Shown piece by piece: positions 10,986 through 22,180 of a DNA stretch of 64,000 nt. The stretch is taken from the NCBI GenBank assembly GCA_964016985.1, contig OZ024829.1, positions 74,599,610-74,663,609 on the forward strand, in the 5' to 3' direction. The notes beneath the pieces were generated by a model that worked only from the letters and a program-made list of their open reading frames with translations, was not told the origin of the DNA and searched no databases. The position numbers and the translations under genes were made by a program. Source of the stretch: Anodontia alba. Taxonomy: Eukaryota > Mollusca > Bivalvia > Lucinida > Lucinidae. The stretch's first letter is position 1, and every line of letters starts with the position of its first letter.

Positions 10986-12064
10986 GAATTTCTTTATCCT
11001 CCTACCGAGAGGTTTAAGGGATATAGCTATCATCATGGAATCCATCCTCCATCCATCTGTCTGTCCATAAACGCATTATTGTGCACCCCATAACTCTCAA
11101 CTACCCTTAGAGCTATTTTCAGGAAACTGTCAGGTTGTAGAGGGCATTTGGTATGGGTGTCAGGTACAAGAAAGACAACTGTAACTGACTTGGTCCATGA
11201 GTTATCTCCCATTGTCTCAAGAATTGTAAAAATTTTGTGCGAACCATAACTTTAAAACATGTTAAGATATTTTCATGATACTTTATCAGTATGTAGAGGA
11301 CATTGAGTAGGCATATCACATTCAAGAATGACACTCTAACTGACTCCATTCTGCAGTTTTCTCCCTTAGTTATTTAAATCTTGAGCGGGCAATAACTCTA
11401 AAAATTCTTTAAGATATTTTTGTGATACTTTACTGATATGTAGAGGGCATTGAGTAGGCAGGTCACATTAAAATTTTCATTAAAATTTATATAGCTATAT
11501 TATGAAGACCCTTTTGTTGGTTTCATTAATATTAAGCATGGTGGTATATATAGGTCTAAAGTTTTTCTTGGCACCATCCCCAGGCTGGGGCATGGTTTTT
11601 AAGTCAAGGTCACAGACTTTTCATACAAATGTCATTTTTGCTTATATTATAAAGACTGATTGATTTCACTGGTATATGGTGATAGTTATAGGGCTAAAGT
11701 TTTATTTAGCTCAATCCCTGCACCTGTGCCTGACCTTTGAGGTCAAGGGCTTCATATTTTGTGTGATTGAATTTTTTCAATGTTATAACATATAGAATAC
11801 AACTGCCATCTCCAGAGTCAAAGCTACATACTTTGTGCTCTTTAAAAAGTGACGGTAGCTCTGGTCGGGGGTATGCGTGCCCCACTGGGCACTTTGTCTA
11901 GTTATAGATTAATTTGAACCAAATAAATGTGCAGGCCTGAATATCATTACTGTTTGTTAATTGTTTACATTTTAAAATGGTACTATTTTGTGTGTGTAAG
12001 GTTACTGTGTGTACACTGCCCGACATACTTACCCATTTATTGTTCAAAATGTGTATGACAACAT

Positions 12065-12425
12065 TTCAGACGTCCGCAGATGTCCGCAAGAATTTGTGCA
12101 GACATATGCAGTTTACTTCAATGCCCAATCTTTTTAAGTCCAAAATGTCCGCAAAAGTCCACAGCGAAAAAAAACAGAATTTTACGCAAGCTTTTGCGGA
12201 CGTCCGCAGGCTTACTTGCGTAGAGATGCAGATGTCAGCAAAAAGATAGCCTTAGCCGATATGGAAAAATGTCCACAAAAGTCCGCAGGCTTTGACAAAG
12301 GTACGGACATTTGCGGATTTCTAGCAGACATCTGCGGACATACATCAACTTCCTAAAAAATTTACGCAAATGTACACGGAAGTCCGCATATGTCCGCAGC
12401 ATATGCCAGACCAGTTGCGGACATA
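12065..12425. repeat. Cluster of TGTCCGCA / TGCGGACA motifs
   Basis: Within 360 bp the hexamer TCCGCA or its complement occurs at least eleven times, in both orientations. This includes the perfect 14-bp palindrome TGCGGACGTCCGCA near 12195-12208. Outer copies are in opposite orientation, as in a foldback or MITE-like element, but no clean TIR or target duplication was found. Nothing similar appears elsewhere in the window. Nature unknown. Confidence 0.6.
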
Positions 12426-12499
12426 GAAGGTATGGGATTAGTCAGTCAGGTTACATTGAAAGAATGTTAAGCTAAAACCTATTGTAAGCTAAACCATGA

Positions 12500-12612
12500 T
12501 GATAGCTACAAGTCCAAAGTTTTATTCAGCAATACCTCCAACCATGCCTTTGACCTTATGGACAAAGGTCATGGACTTAGAACTTTTATGTTAAAGTTTT
12601 GCAGTAAAGTTT
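12500..12612 (+). repeat. Family B-like core monomer remnant
   Basis: Contains AAGTCCAAAGTTTTATTCAGCA and GGACAAAGGTCATGGACTTAGAACTTTTATG, a diverged copy of the B/A2 core monomer without ends. It is cut on the right by the DIRS element. Confidence 0.55.
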
Positions 12613-12780
12613 TTAACTGCATAATACATTAACCTATGGATAATGTGCTATTCTCTTCTATACTTCCACAGAAAAACCGCAAGTCTAAATCCAGAAGGTC
12701 TCTTGAGGCATACCAGTTTGACATCACCTTTCCCGCTGTTTTGATCCAGTTTCTGTTCTGTGGAACAAAGAAATAAACAG
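12613..12780 (+). repeat. DIRS left inverted terminal repeat
   Basis: Starts TTTTAACTGCATAATACATT, followed by AACCTATGGATAATGTGCT. In reverse complement it matches 21020-21166, sharing AAAACAGCGGGAAAGGTGA, TATGCCTCAAG and GACCTTCTGGAT blocks. Its first 39 bases match 20882-20920 perfectly in inverted orientation. Confidence 0.8.
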
Positions 12781-13028
12781 GATTTGTTTACCGGATGAAA
12801 AAAAATCTAATTTATTTTCTCTTTTTTGTGGAATATTTCTTATTTCCTGGTATTCTTATGTTCCTTTATTATTCCTTTCACACATGACTCTTTCTCTTTT
12901 CAAATTTCACTTTTTGATCTTGTGTTATTATTGATCATCGATCAATGTCATACATTTTCGTGACTTTTGATGCCGACTGTTCTAGGCGTTTGTGGTCATA
13001 TCAAAGTTTGTGGGATAATCATTCCACA

Positions 13029-13389
13029 GTCGAACTTCGATGGCTCAAACATCTTTGGGACCATAGGAAATTGTTTGCGACATGGGTGATTCGAGCCACT
13101 GACGGTTAATTATGGTGCCAAGTCAGGAAGCAAATGGCGATAATTCAGGGATTTTTTTTTTTTATTTCTACACAATAATTGTATGTTGAGTGCACTTATT
13201 AGAATTGCCTCGATGAGGCAATTCTAATGAGCACACAGAACATACAATTTTTATGATGAAATAAGAAAATTTCCCTAAATATTTGTTTTCTTGAGCTGTC
13301 GGAAGAACTTTGTAGGGACTCAAAAACGAGTTCGAATTAGCCATGGTAAATGAGCCATCGATGTTCGAGCTATCAAGGTTCAACTGTAA
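13029..13389. mobile_element. MITE with Tc1/pogo-like TIRs
   Basis: Imperfect terminal inverted repeats of about 28 bp: ACAGTCGAACTTCGATGGCT at the left and the complement of ACAGTTGAACCTTGATAGCT at the right. CAGT(C/T)GAACC is typical of pogo/Tigger-type ends. A perfect inner inverted repeat TAGAATTGCCTC-gat-GAGGCAATTCTA lies at 13199-13225. TA follows the right end, but the left flank is not a clean TA. No transposase. It separates the DIRS terminal repeat from the gag region. Confidence 0.7.
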
Positions 13390-13399
13390 TTGTCTTTCT

Positions 13400-15454
13400 T
13401 ATTCTTGTTGTTCCAGATACTCAACGTGGCTGGTTTGTGAGACCTGGTCTTCAACTTACTATATGGGATTTAGCAGACAAACGCAGATCGTACTGCTCTA
13501 GAAGATCAACAATGGTTAAGAAGAAATATGCCAAAAAGAAGAAGAATGTCAGTTCGGATTTGTCCAATGACAATTCTAGAAAGGATGGGATCACTACCCT
13601 GCATGGCAGTACTGCCGGGGTAGGGCCCCCGAGTGGTGGCATCTATACAAATGGGCATAACATTCACAGTGTAAGTCCACCAGGCACTGGTTACCAGTCA
13701 CCTGGCACCAGGCAGTCATCCTCACCAGTCACCCATCACCGGGCACCAGTTACCATTCACAAGTCACCAGTCACTGGTCATCCAGGCACCGGTCATTGAG
13801 TGGTGAACACCAGGCACCCCAGTCACCGGTCAATGGGCACTGGTCAACCAGGCACCAGTCACTGGGCATCTGTCACTGGGCACCAGTCACCAATCACCAG
13901 GCACCAAGTATCAGGCAGCAAATGTTAGGCACTGAATACTGGGTAGCCAATTATAGACAATCCTTGAGCTCAGAGCAATTAGTTACGAATGAGCCTCCGA
14001 GCTCAGTGAATAAACAAAGAGTGCTACTGCCTCTGGAACCAGATTTCAATACTATGTCAGACTCAAGTATTGTTATCGAACCACCAACAAATACTTTTGA
14101 AGTCTAACAGGACTGCTTCTCTTAAAAGACAGAGCAGAAGAAATCAGCCTAAATCTAAACATAAAAAGAGGAGGAGATACAGTTCTTCCTCATCTTCCTC
14201 TTCTTCTTCATCTTCATTGTCTTCTCCCAAAAGAAGCAGAAAGTCAAAGAAATCTAAACATTCTCATAAGAAAAGAAGATGCCGATCTCCTTCTTCTTCT
14301 TCTTTTGAATCTATTAAAGACTATGGTTGGTATCAGAGATCGAGACAGCCCTCTCCTAAGGTTGTCAATGGTCATACATCACAACAACCTGATAGGGTTA
14401 TAGAGGAACCACCAAATATACATAATAATTCGGTGCATCACCCATCAAAGGATTCAGGATCAGAATCTGAACAAGAAACCTGGTCCTTTGTAAGGCCATT
14501 AATGAAGTCTTCAGATTACTACCGGAGGAGATGTGTCCTAGACCTTCGGAAGATCATACTCCCTCCAGACCTCTTTCAGGAATTGAACAACCTATAAAGT
14601 CACGTTCAACTCCTTTACAACTTCTTCCTCAATCAAAATTGGTAGAAAATACTACCAAGTATATCCAGAACAAATTATACACAGATAAACTTGGTCAAGC
14701 CTGGACATGTCCACAACAACTGGTCAAATTGTTGGCTCCTATGAGATATTACAAGAGTAAATGACAATACTTTCCTACTGAGAATATTCCCCGTCTAGAT
14801 ACTGATGCCTCGCAATTAGACATTTCTAGCAAGGGCAAATGTTCTATTCCAATCAAAAACATGGAAATATGGGAAAAAAGAGCCCTCAATTTATTGGCTG
14901 TTAATTCCCATGCTGACCTAATTTCATAGGCAGCTTATCCATGCCTGCAACAAGAGTCTGTGTCAGTCAATGCCTTGTCCAGGCTGTTGGAAGCAGTGGC
15001 TAAAGCAATCAAGCATGCTACAGCCATGTTGACTATATTGGCCATAGAATTATTTCAGGCTAGACGTGACGCAGCTATAGCCTCATCTAAATTTCTTATG
15101 GATCATTCTTGTCATGAACTGAGAATTGCTCCAATTAATTTTCAACAACTGTTTGACAATAAGGTCAAGGAATTTGCAAAATCTAATTTCGAAGCGCAAC
15201 AACATAGATTTTTGGCTTCTTACACTAGTAATACAAATTTACAACAGCAAAAATCATCATATTTGGCTACAGGTCCGTTCAGAAAACCTAGACAGCTGAC
15301 AAAAGCTTCTAGACCTAAGCAGAACCAACCGTATAGGTCTAAGAATCAATCACAGTCCTATATGTTGAATACAAAAAAGGACTTTCCTAAGAGGGGTAGG
15401 AACATATTACTGTTCCCATCCTCTAAACCTGCCTCGTCTTCCACAAAGTTCTGA
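13400..15454 (+). pseudogene. DIRS ORF1 (gag-like), broken
   Basis: The frame shifts several times (segments about 13400-13799, 13796-14107, 14070-14597, 14531-14764, 14960-15454). The N-terminal third is a low-complexity repeat of TGH/SPVT-type peptides encoded by a minisatellite. A Ser/Lys/Arg-rich basic stretch follows (14110-14290), with eleven consecutive serines. The conserved part at 14620-15230 includes WEKRALNLLAVNSHAD and ARRDAAIASSKFLMDH, which recall DIRS ORF1 proteins. The C-terminus is basic. The role is assumed to be nucleic-acid binding. Confidence 0.7.
13680..13930 (+). repeat. CACCRGTCAC minisatellite in DIRS ORF1
   Basis: About twenty imperfect copies of a 10-15 bp unit (CACCAGTCAC, CACTGGTCA, CATCACCGGGC), encoding His/Thr/Gly/Pro-rich peptide. 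Expansion here probably caused the frameshift near 13796. Confidence 0.75.
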
Positions 15455-15802
15455 AAGCCAACCCTTTCCAATGCCTATCTTACCACGTCCAGTGGGAGGA
15501 AGATTGGCCCACTTTGTGGAACAGTGGGGAGAATCAAGTCAAAACAAATAGGTCCTCTCTATATCCTCAAAGAAGGTTTCAGGATACCATTTAATTTGAC
15601 TCTCCCTCTATCTACAGTTCCAGTAAGTCTTGAGTCAGTCTTCTTCTCCGTTATTTACGAGAAGAAATAATTGAACTTCTCCAGAAACTGGCAGTGGAAA
15701 GGGTACAAGATCTGGGAGCTCCCAGTTTTTATTCCAGGCTATTTCTTGTTCCCAAAAAGAACATAAAATTACATCCTGTAATAGATCTTTCTCTGATGAA
15801 TA

Positions 15803-15820
15803 TATATATATATATATAAA
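15803..15820. repeat. (TA)n microsatellite
   Basis: A short TA dinucleotide run inside the broken DIRS RT region, at the site of a frame disruption. Confidence 0.9.
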
Positions 15821-16259
15821 GAAATTATAAAAAATTCAAAATGGAGACAGTCAAGTCAGTAAGGCAATTGATACTAGTCAATGACTGGGCTGTCTCCATA
15901 GCTCAGACAGATGCTTATCTACATCATCATAGTTCCGATTCATTCTCAGTCAAGGAAGTACCTTAGTTTTGTTTTTGACAGTCAGGGCTTCCACTTCACA
16001 ACACTACCATTGTGAATGTCCCCAAGTCCATGGATTTTCACCAAACTGATGGATGTAATCGCTGCTCATTTGCGTCAACGTGCCATCTCACTTTATCCAT
16101 GCCTAGACGATTGGCTCATTAGAGATCTGATACATGGCAGACTTATATCTCACACAATATATTGCCTCCAAACAGTTCAAAGTCTAGGATTCATTCCAAA
16201 CCTAAATAAAAGCACCGCAAGCATAATACCCCATCACAGCAATTATTTATTTATGTATA

Positions 16260-17152
16260 AAGTTATAGTTGCGAAAATGTCTGGAAAGAAAATGACGGAG
16301 GGACAGATAACAATCCTAAACCAGATCTTGATAATGTCAATGGACAGATAACATCCTAAACCAGATCTTGATAATATCAATGCTTATAGCAAGTTTGGTT
16401 AAAAGGCCTTGTTATTTACTCAAGTTATCATCCGGAAACGAAAATATGGGCGTGTCTCAGGCAGATAACTCAAAAAAAATTTGACGAAATTTGCCCATTA
16501 ACAATTCCAAACCAGATCTCCTTAATGTCAATGCATGTAGCAAGTTTGGTTAAAATCCCTTGTTATTTACTCATGGTATTGTCCGGAAACGTAAATATGG
16601 GCGTGTCTCGGGCAGATAATTCCGTAAAAATTTGACGAAATTTTCCCATTAACAATTCCAAACCAGATCTCCTTAATGTCAATGCATATAGCAAGTTTGA
16701 TAAAAAACCCTTGTTATTTACTCATGTTATCGTCCGGAAATGCAAATATGGGCGTGTCTTGGGCAGATAACTCAGTAAAAATTTGACGAAATTTGCCCAT
16801 TAGCAATTCCAAATCAGATCTCCTTAATGCCAATGCATATAGCAAGTTTGGTTAAAATCCCTTATTTACTCATGGTATTGTCCGGAAACGAAAATATGGG
16901 CGTGTCTTGGGCAGATAACTCCGTAAAAATTTGAGGAAATTTGCCCATTAGCAATCCCAAACCAGATATTCACAATATCAATGCACATACCAAGTTTGAT
17001 GAAAATCCATTGATGTTTACTCAAGTTATCATCCGGAAATGAAAAACAGATGGACGGACAGACTGACGGATGACTGACGGACGGACGGACAGATACATGG
17101 AAGTCCAACGTGAAACCATAATAGCCCGCCACTATTGTGTGGCGGGGTATAA
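16260..17152 (-). mobile_element. Element C (ATACCCCGCCAC family), minus strand, in DIRS RT
   Basis: Read on the minus strand it opens with TATACCCCGCCAC-acaata-GTGGCGGG (17122-17150, a strong hairpin) and a TCCGTCCGTCC tract (17043-17095). Then follow about five 151-bp monomers (16300-17040) with CAAACCAGATCTCCTTAATG and GTCCGGAAACG blocks. TATAAA occurs at both junctions with DIRS coding sequence (about 16255-16261 and 17148-17153), and the DIRS frame YLFM..YKKSDL is split. The 3' subterminal arm and hairpin seen in other families were not found, so it may be 3' truncated. Confidence 0.75.
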
Positions 17153-18311
17153 AAAGTCAGATTTGAAACCAACTCAGCAATTGACCTTTAAAGGGATGGA
17201 TCTTCTGCCACAACAGAATATAGTCAGAGTACCACCAAACCATATTGAATCCCTGACAATCAAACAATTTCTAACTCAGACTCAAGTTCGGCACAAACTT
17301 TTCTTTCTCTTTTGGGCAAACTCAGTGCTGCAGCAGACTTAGTTGTTCTAGGCAGACTTCATTTACGACCACAACAAATGTGTCTGTTGTCAGTTTGGAG
17401 ACCTCATTTTCTACCACCTGATCATCAAGTTTCGATCACTTCATTTAAAATGATGGATGGACACCAATCGCTTCCCTCAGGGAACATTCATCTATCCTCC
17501 AGATCCCAATACATTCCTTTTACGGATGCCAGCTATTATGGATGGGGAGCTCATCTCGAACTGATGAGACTATCCTTTCATGGTCGCTGGGTGGAAGACC
17601 AATCCCAGCTCCATATCAACATTCTAGAAATAATGGCCATTCGTTTTGCACTGAAGAAAGCCATACTCTACATACACCACTCTTGTGTTATGATATCCAC
17701 CAACAATACAACAGTGTTCTTATTTATCAACAAACAAGGAGGAACGCAATCCTCCATTGGTGCCTGGAACACGACATTATCCTCAGAATTCGTCATATCC
17801 CAGGCAAATTCAACATTCTGGCAGATCATCTCTCTAGACTAGACAAACCTCTCAATACAGAATGGCCCCTGGATCAAACGGTGGCAAATTGCATCTTTCA
17901 AATGCTCAGTTTTCCCAATGTGGATTTGTTTGCGACTCTATTCAATCACAAACACCCATTGTATGTATCTACACTTCCAGACAATCAAGCTTTTGTGATA
18001 GACACATTATCAATGAACTGGAACAATTTACATGCCTATGCATTTCCACCAGCAATTCTGATACCATCTATTCTAAAAAGATTCCATCAATCTCAGTGCA
18101 GAATAGTTCTAATTGCTCCACTTTGGCTTCAAAGTCCTTGGTTCTCAGAGGTGTTACAGCTACTAGTCTCAGCCTGGATTCGACTTCCCTACTTTCTAAA
18201 CTTACTAACACAAGTAAAAGGAAAGTTTCAACATCAAAATCTCCCAACTCTGGCACTTCATGCTTGGGAGTTATCAAGCAATCAATTAGAGATAAAAAGT
18301 TTTTGCAAAAC

Positions 18312-19345
18312 CAGGGTTTTCCCTCAGTTTTGCGGTCTGGGTGTCCTGTGGACTCTCACCTCAGTTATTTGAGGGTCCAACAGCAAAAATCAAGAGTCCA
18401 CAAATAAAATGATGCATGAAAATGTGTAGAGTGTCTTACTTGATGAGCAGAATTTGTTACTGGGATAGAAATTAAAATGGGGCAGGGTGGCGAGTGGGGG
18501 GTGTGGGTGCAATTGTGACTTTTTGAAAAATTTTGGCATAGTGGCCCTTAGCCTAGGCATATTTCTAACTTCAAAATAAGGGCCTTTGGAAGATAAGGGC
18601 AAGACAGAAAGGAAAAGAGCTGGGAATGGTAACTATGACTCATATTGAACAAGTGTCCAGCGTTTATAGTATACCACTCTTTTCACCATTAGACAGAGAG
18701 AAAAAAATGTATTTACCCATTGATTCTGTCAGATCAGATTCTTTATCTTTCTTGACAGCTGCCTCTGATTCTAAAGGCTGTATATTACTGTTGAAGTCGG
18801 TCTGACATGGCTTTTTTCACAAAAAAAACGCTTGATGTCAAACTGTTTTGCCATAATGGATGATAATGCACATGTACAATGGGTTTTTTCGCTGACTCAT
18901 TACAGCGCGCGGTGTTAAAAATAGACCAGTTATAAATAAAAGAAAATACTGGATTCCCACCCAGTACGTAGCTAGCAAATGTATGCAGTGAAAAACCGGT
19001 AACCAGTCGTTTTCAATCGGCTGTTCTCGTAAGTTACCGTTATAGCTCGGATGCTTACGAAAGGGAACTTTGACACAATTACGGAGGTTGCGGATCACAA
19101 AACGATATGGATTTTATCCTTGTTCTATAAAAAGATTATGAAAGCCATGCGAAAGTGAAAGAACGTCGGTAGAAAAAATGTATCAAAATCACCAAAGAAC
19201 AGATTAAAATAATGATTTTTGGTTGTTTGTTTTCACACTAACACAATTTTGCGAGTCCAGGTGGACGCACATGTTTTTCTTTTGTGCGTCCGAGACACGT
19301 TTTTCAGAGTCTCAGACGCAACATCCTGCGTCCGGGAAAACCCTG
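18312..19345. mobile_element. 1.03-kb TIR element between DIRS MT-like and recombinase regions
   Basis: Perfect 12-bp terminal inverted repeats CAGGGTTTTCCC at 18312-18323 and GGGAAAACCCTG at 19334-19345. They are flanked on both sides by AAAAC (18307-18311 and 19346-19350), a possible 5-bp target duplication. Ends starting CAGGG suggest hAT-type elements, but those usually duplicate about 8 bp. The interior has no recognisable protein. Multiple GCGTCC/GGACGC motifs occur near the right end (19258-19335). Confidence 0.65.
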
Positions 19346-20640
19346 AAAACGTTGCAGATTTTGTATCAAAGTTAAGAAGAGCATCTACTCAGAAAGTCTA
19401 TGATGCAAAATGGATCGTATACTCCAATTGGTCTCATAGAAAGACGGTTAATCCGGTCTCAGCCCCTCTTACTGTCATAGCCAACTTCCTTATATACCTC
19501 TTTTCTGAGAAAAAATGTTAAATCAGTACCATCAAGGGCTATAGAATCATGATTTCAAATACACTTTTGAAGACTGGTAATAGAATTGGATCTAATCCAG
19601 TCTTGTCAGAGTTAATTAGATCTTTTGAAGTGTAACATCCAGTACAAAGATCTCCTACCAGAAATGAGATTTATCTTGGATCTGAATTTGTCTACAAAAG
19701 CCCCATATGAACCTCTACACAAGGCTTCTAAACCTCATATTATGATTAAATAGCCTTTCTATTAGCTCTTGCCACAGCTAAGAGATGCAGTGAAATTCAT
19801 GCTTTGGCAATGGACTCGTCATTTAAGGTTCAATCAATCAGATGGTTCAGTATCATTGATAGCACAAACTGGGTTTTTGGCAAATAATCAGCTTCCGTCT
19901 ATTTGCCCAGATCCTATAGTCATCCCAAACTTAGCTCGAAATGTAAGGGGGAACATTTAGATAGACTTTTATGCCCAATTAGGGCATTAAAGTTTTACCT
20001 TAAGATGACTAGTTTTTATCCTCAGAATAGAACTAGACTATTTTTACCAGTTAAAGGCAGTTATGACATCTCTAAGACTTCAGTCTCGAGATGGGTAGCT
20101 TATACAATTAAACTTGCCTATAGGAAACTCAATCAAAGAGACATTTCCTTCTTAAAAATTAAGGCTCACGAAGTTAGGGTGCTGTCTTCTTCCTGGGCAT
20201 TCTTTGATAAGATTCCGCTCAATGACATCCTTAAAACAGCAGTCTGGAATCAATCTTCTACCTTTGCAAAATTCTACTTGAGGGATATAGGGGTGGTTGG
20301 ATGAGGCAAAGGTGTTGTGTATCTTACATCACCGGGGCGTCCAACTGAGATTGGCTTACAGTTGGGCAAGGCCTGATATTCTTGCAACAGGTAAGGGTAG
20401 AGGGGGGATGTTTTAGTTTCTTCTGTTTCTTCACTTTCATTCATTTCTTTCTTTCTCCCCTGTCCCTCTCTTTCATCTCCTCTACTATGTCTTCTATCTC
20501 TTTTCTCCCTTTCTATGGGAGATGACACAAAATGACCCACAAGGGTTGATGTGTTGTTAAACCCCAACACAATCAATCAAAACTTGAGAGATATGTCTCA
20601 GCGTTGCTAATTTGCATAGTTTGGGCCCAGTAGTTGTTGC
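19346..20640 (+). pseudogene. DIRS tyrosine recombinase, broken
   Basis: The N-terminal part (19346-19521) reads VADFVSKLRRASTQKVYDAK.. typical of DIRS recombinases. The middle carries KRCSEIHAL-like sequence near 19775. The C-terminal catalytic part (19903-20283) has KAHEVRVLSSSWAFF (the H-x-x-R box) and FAKFYLRD, whose tyrosine fits the catalytic residue. This enzyme integrates the circular cDNA without an integrase. Several stops separate the parts, and the SINE at 20289 cuts the C-terminus, which resumes at about 20582. Confidence 0.82.
20289..20581 (+). mobile_element. SINE-like retroposon (type a), copy 2, in DIRS recombinase
   Basis: Same element as 4162-4450, flanked by a 13-bp duplication with one difference: ACTTGAGGGATAT at 20276-20288 and ACTTGAGAGATAT at 20582-20594. 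The pyrimidine-rich middle and TTAAACCCCAACACAATCA tail are conserved. It inserted into the recombinase tail after FYLRD. Confidence 0.88.
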
Positions 20641-20881
20641 CCAAAAAGTGGTGGGGGCCAGGAAAGTCAAGCCTTGGATGCTTAAGAACACTGGCAGCCT
20701 CCAAAGTCAACTATACATATGTTTAAGGTGATTAATGTCTTATATATATAATATTGTGAATCAAGATCATTCTGAAGATTATATCATATAGAGTTTCCTG
20801 ATTCTAAAATCCAGAAGTTTAGGGAATCTATATATAATGGTGTTAGAATTAGGAGAGCACCTCCTTCCTAATCTACAAATT

Positions 20882-20985
20882 GTAGCACATTATCCATAGG
20901 TTAATGTATTATGCAGTTAAAATGAAGTTTTTATAGTAAAACATATTTTAACAAGTAATACTTAACCTGTGGATAAGAAATTCCC
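20882..20985. repeat. DIRS internal complementary region
   Basis: 20882-20920 is a perfect 39-bp inverted copy of the element's first bases (12613-12651). 20963-20984 (TAATACTTAACCTGTGGATA) is an inverted copy of the right end (21145-21166). Together they look like the two ends joined as in a circle, the arrangement DIRS uses to complete cDNA synthesis. The middle part 20931-20954 also matches 33279-33302 inverted, which this model does not explain. Confidence 0.7.
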
Positions 20986-21019
20986 TCCTCTCTCCCAGCT
21001 TCACTCAGTTATATTGTTA

Positions 21020-21166
21020 TTTTCTACAAAGAAATTGAACATGTGATTAAAACAGCGGGAAAGGTGACGTCACACAGGTATGCCTCAAGGGACCTTCTGG
21101 ATTGCCATGTTTCTGTGGTAGGTTTAAGTCTAGAAGAGAATAGCACATTATCCATAGGTTAAGTAT
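21020..21166 (-). repeat. DIRS right inverted terminal repeat
   Basis: Inverted match to 12622-12780 with scattered differences and small gaps. Ends TTATCCATAGGTTAAGTATTA at about 21166. Confidence 0.75.
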
Positions 21167-21572
21167 TAGCCCAGAATTCCACGGTACCGGTGTACTTAAT
21201 GTTTAAGAAACGCTAGCTAAATAAAGATCAAACTCACCTGACTTATCTTATCTATTACTTGTTCCTTGACAAGTACCCTCAACATACATATTCTTGTAAA
21301 AGTGTTACTGTTCTGTCATTGTTTGCATTGTGCCAACGTTTACGCCTTGTTGCTCTGCTGGGGGTCAAAGGGAGCTAACCATGGTACCGGTATAGTTGAA
21401 AAATTGTCCAAGTATGGCCAGTCAGTTTGTTAGAAGTTGAAAATAAAAAACCAAATCACTGCGAACATATAATTGCACTCTTGTATGTGACAGTTTAACA
21501 ACATAAAAAGAACTTTACACACTGAACTTGTGAATAACATATTTACATTTGGTGTTTGTCTCATATTTTGGT

Positions 21573-21842
21573 TTAGAAATTTTTGTTGAGACAGTGGTGA
21601 CACCTAAACACAATGTCCCGACGCAATACCCTAACATCTGTACAGAATTTCAGATGAGTCCAGTGTTGACAAAAGTTACATTCACCCCAATTCACTAACC
21701 CAACATAGATGCAGTCCTTCAAATCAGCTGGCTCCCATCTGTGACATACACAACATTTTTCACTTTCAGCTATGTCAATTTCAGAATTACTGTCTTCTTG
21801 ATCTTCTGGTGTCAAATTTAATGGTCTCCCTCTTTTGTTCAA
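21573..21842 (-). pseudogene. Tigger-like transposase, C-terminal Cys/His-rich module
   Basis: A 89-residue frame that opens KRGRPLNLTPEDQED and then carries CCVCHRWEP, CNFCQHWTHLKFC and CHHC. This is a PHD/RING-like set of paired cysteines and histidines, seen at the C-terminus of many invertebrate pogo-type transposases (from family knowledge). The reading frame probably continues from the linker fragment at 22316-22589, with a SINE in between. It has no role of its own. Confidence 0.7.
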
Positions 21843-21897
21843 ACCGGAGGTACTTGGCTGTGGATCATCGGCTTTTGTTGAGGATACTATATCTTTA

Positions 21898-22180
21898 ATT
21901 GTTTGTTTGTGTTGAGGTTTTACGGCCCAGTCAACCCAATGGTGTCATGTCGAGCGTGGTCAGTTTACCTAACCACACGTTTACTGGGCAGGCTTAGTCC
22001 TCTAAGCGGTTAACCAGTATTTGTGCCCATTCTTTCGCCAGAAACTGACAACTGCCCTTCTAGAATCAGTGGAAGGGAGAGAATGACCATAGAAAATATT
22101 TCGTGATCAATCTCCACGAAAGAATGTTGCCGACTGGTCTCCAGTCGGACGGCGCATCCAACTGAGCCACCGAGGCCGGC
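21898..22180 (-). mobile_element. tRNA-derived SINE (type b), minus strand, B box deleted
   Basis: Reverse complement of the SINE at 34683-34988: head GCCGGCCTCGGTGGCTCAGT, tail ending AAAACCTCAACACAAACAA. Flanked by TATATCTTT (21888-21896 and 22181-22189). About 28 bp containing the GGTTCAACCC B box are missing, so this copy has lost its internal pol III promoter. It splits the transposase C-terminus. Confidence 0.85.

Larger units (their letters stand above)
7126..11903 (+). mobile_element. Element B1 (ATACCCCCGAC family), carrying A3
   Basis: The 5' end is ATACCCCCGACATAC-gaa-GTATGTGGGG, a terminal hairpin, followed by a TTCGTTCGTTCG tract. The 3' end repeats the arm inverted (GTCGGGGGTAT, about 11863-11873), then hairpin TGCCCCACTGGGCA and CTTTGTCTAGTT at 11903. 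The core (7258-8671, 10986-11800) is a tandem repeat with TCAAGGTCACGGACTTAG blocks. Element A3 interrupts it. No coding capacity; presumably mobilised in trans. Confidence 0.8.
15475..18311 (+). pseudogene. DIRS RT - RNase H - methyltransferase-like polyprotein, broken
   Basis: Read across frames: RT start LPRPVGGRLAHFVEQW at about 15480, GFYSRLFLVPKKN-like near 15720, ETV..DAYLH-like near 15850-15920, MSPSPWIFTKLMDVIAAHLR at 16016. The catalytic box is YPCLDDWLI (about 16093), where DIRS normally has YLDD, so the aromatic residue is replaced. After element C (16260-17152) it resumes with KKSDLKP. RNase H-like: TDASYYGWGAHLE (17530) and HINILEIMAIRFAL. Then ADHLSRLD and VDLFATLFNHK..YAFPPAIL (17920-18060), the Dam-type methyltransferase-like part found in DIRS elements. 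Stops and shifts throughout. Confidence 0.8.
12613..21166 (+). mobile_element. DIRS-like tyrosine-recombinase retroelement, degenerate
   Basis: An 8.5-kb element with gag-like, RT-RNase H-methyltransferase-like and tyrosine recombinase regions in that order, plus the terminal arrangement expected of DIRS. The left inverted terminal repeat is 12613-12780 and the right one 21020-21166. An internal complementary region (20882-20985) repeats both outer ends. Multiple stops and frameshifts make it non-functional. Insertions: MITE 13029-13389, element C 16260-17152, TIR element 18312-19345, SINE 20289-20581. Confidence 0.88.

Noticed and set aside
14110..14290. SR-type splicing factor
   Set aside because: The Ser/Arg/Lys stretch is part of the DIRS ORF1 frame series and lacks an RNA-recognition domain.
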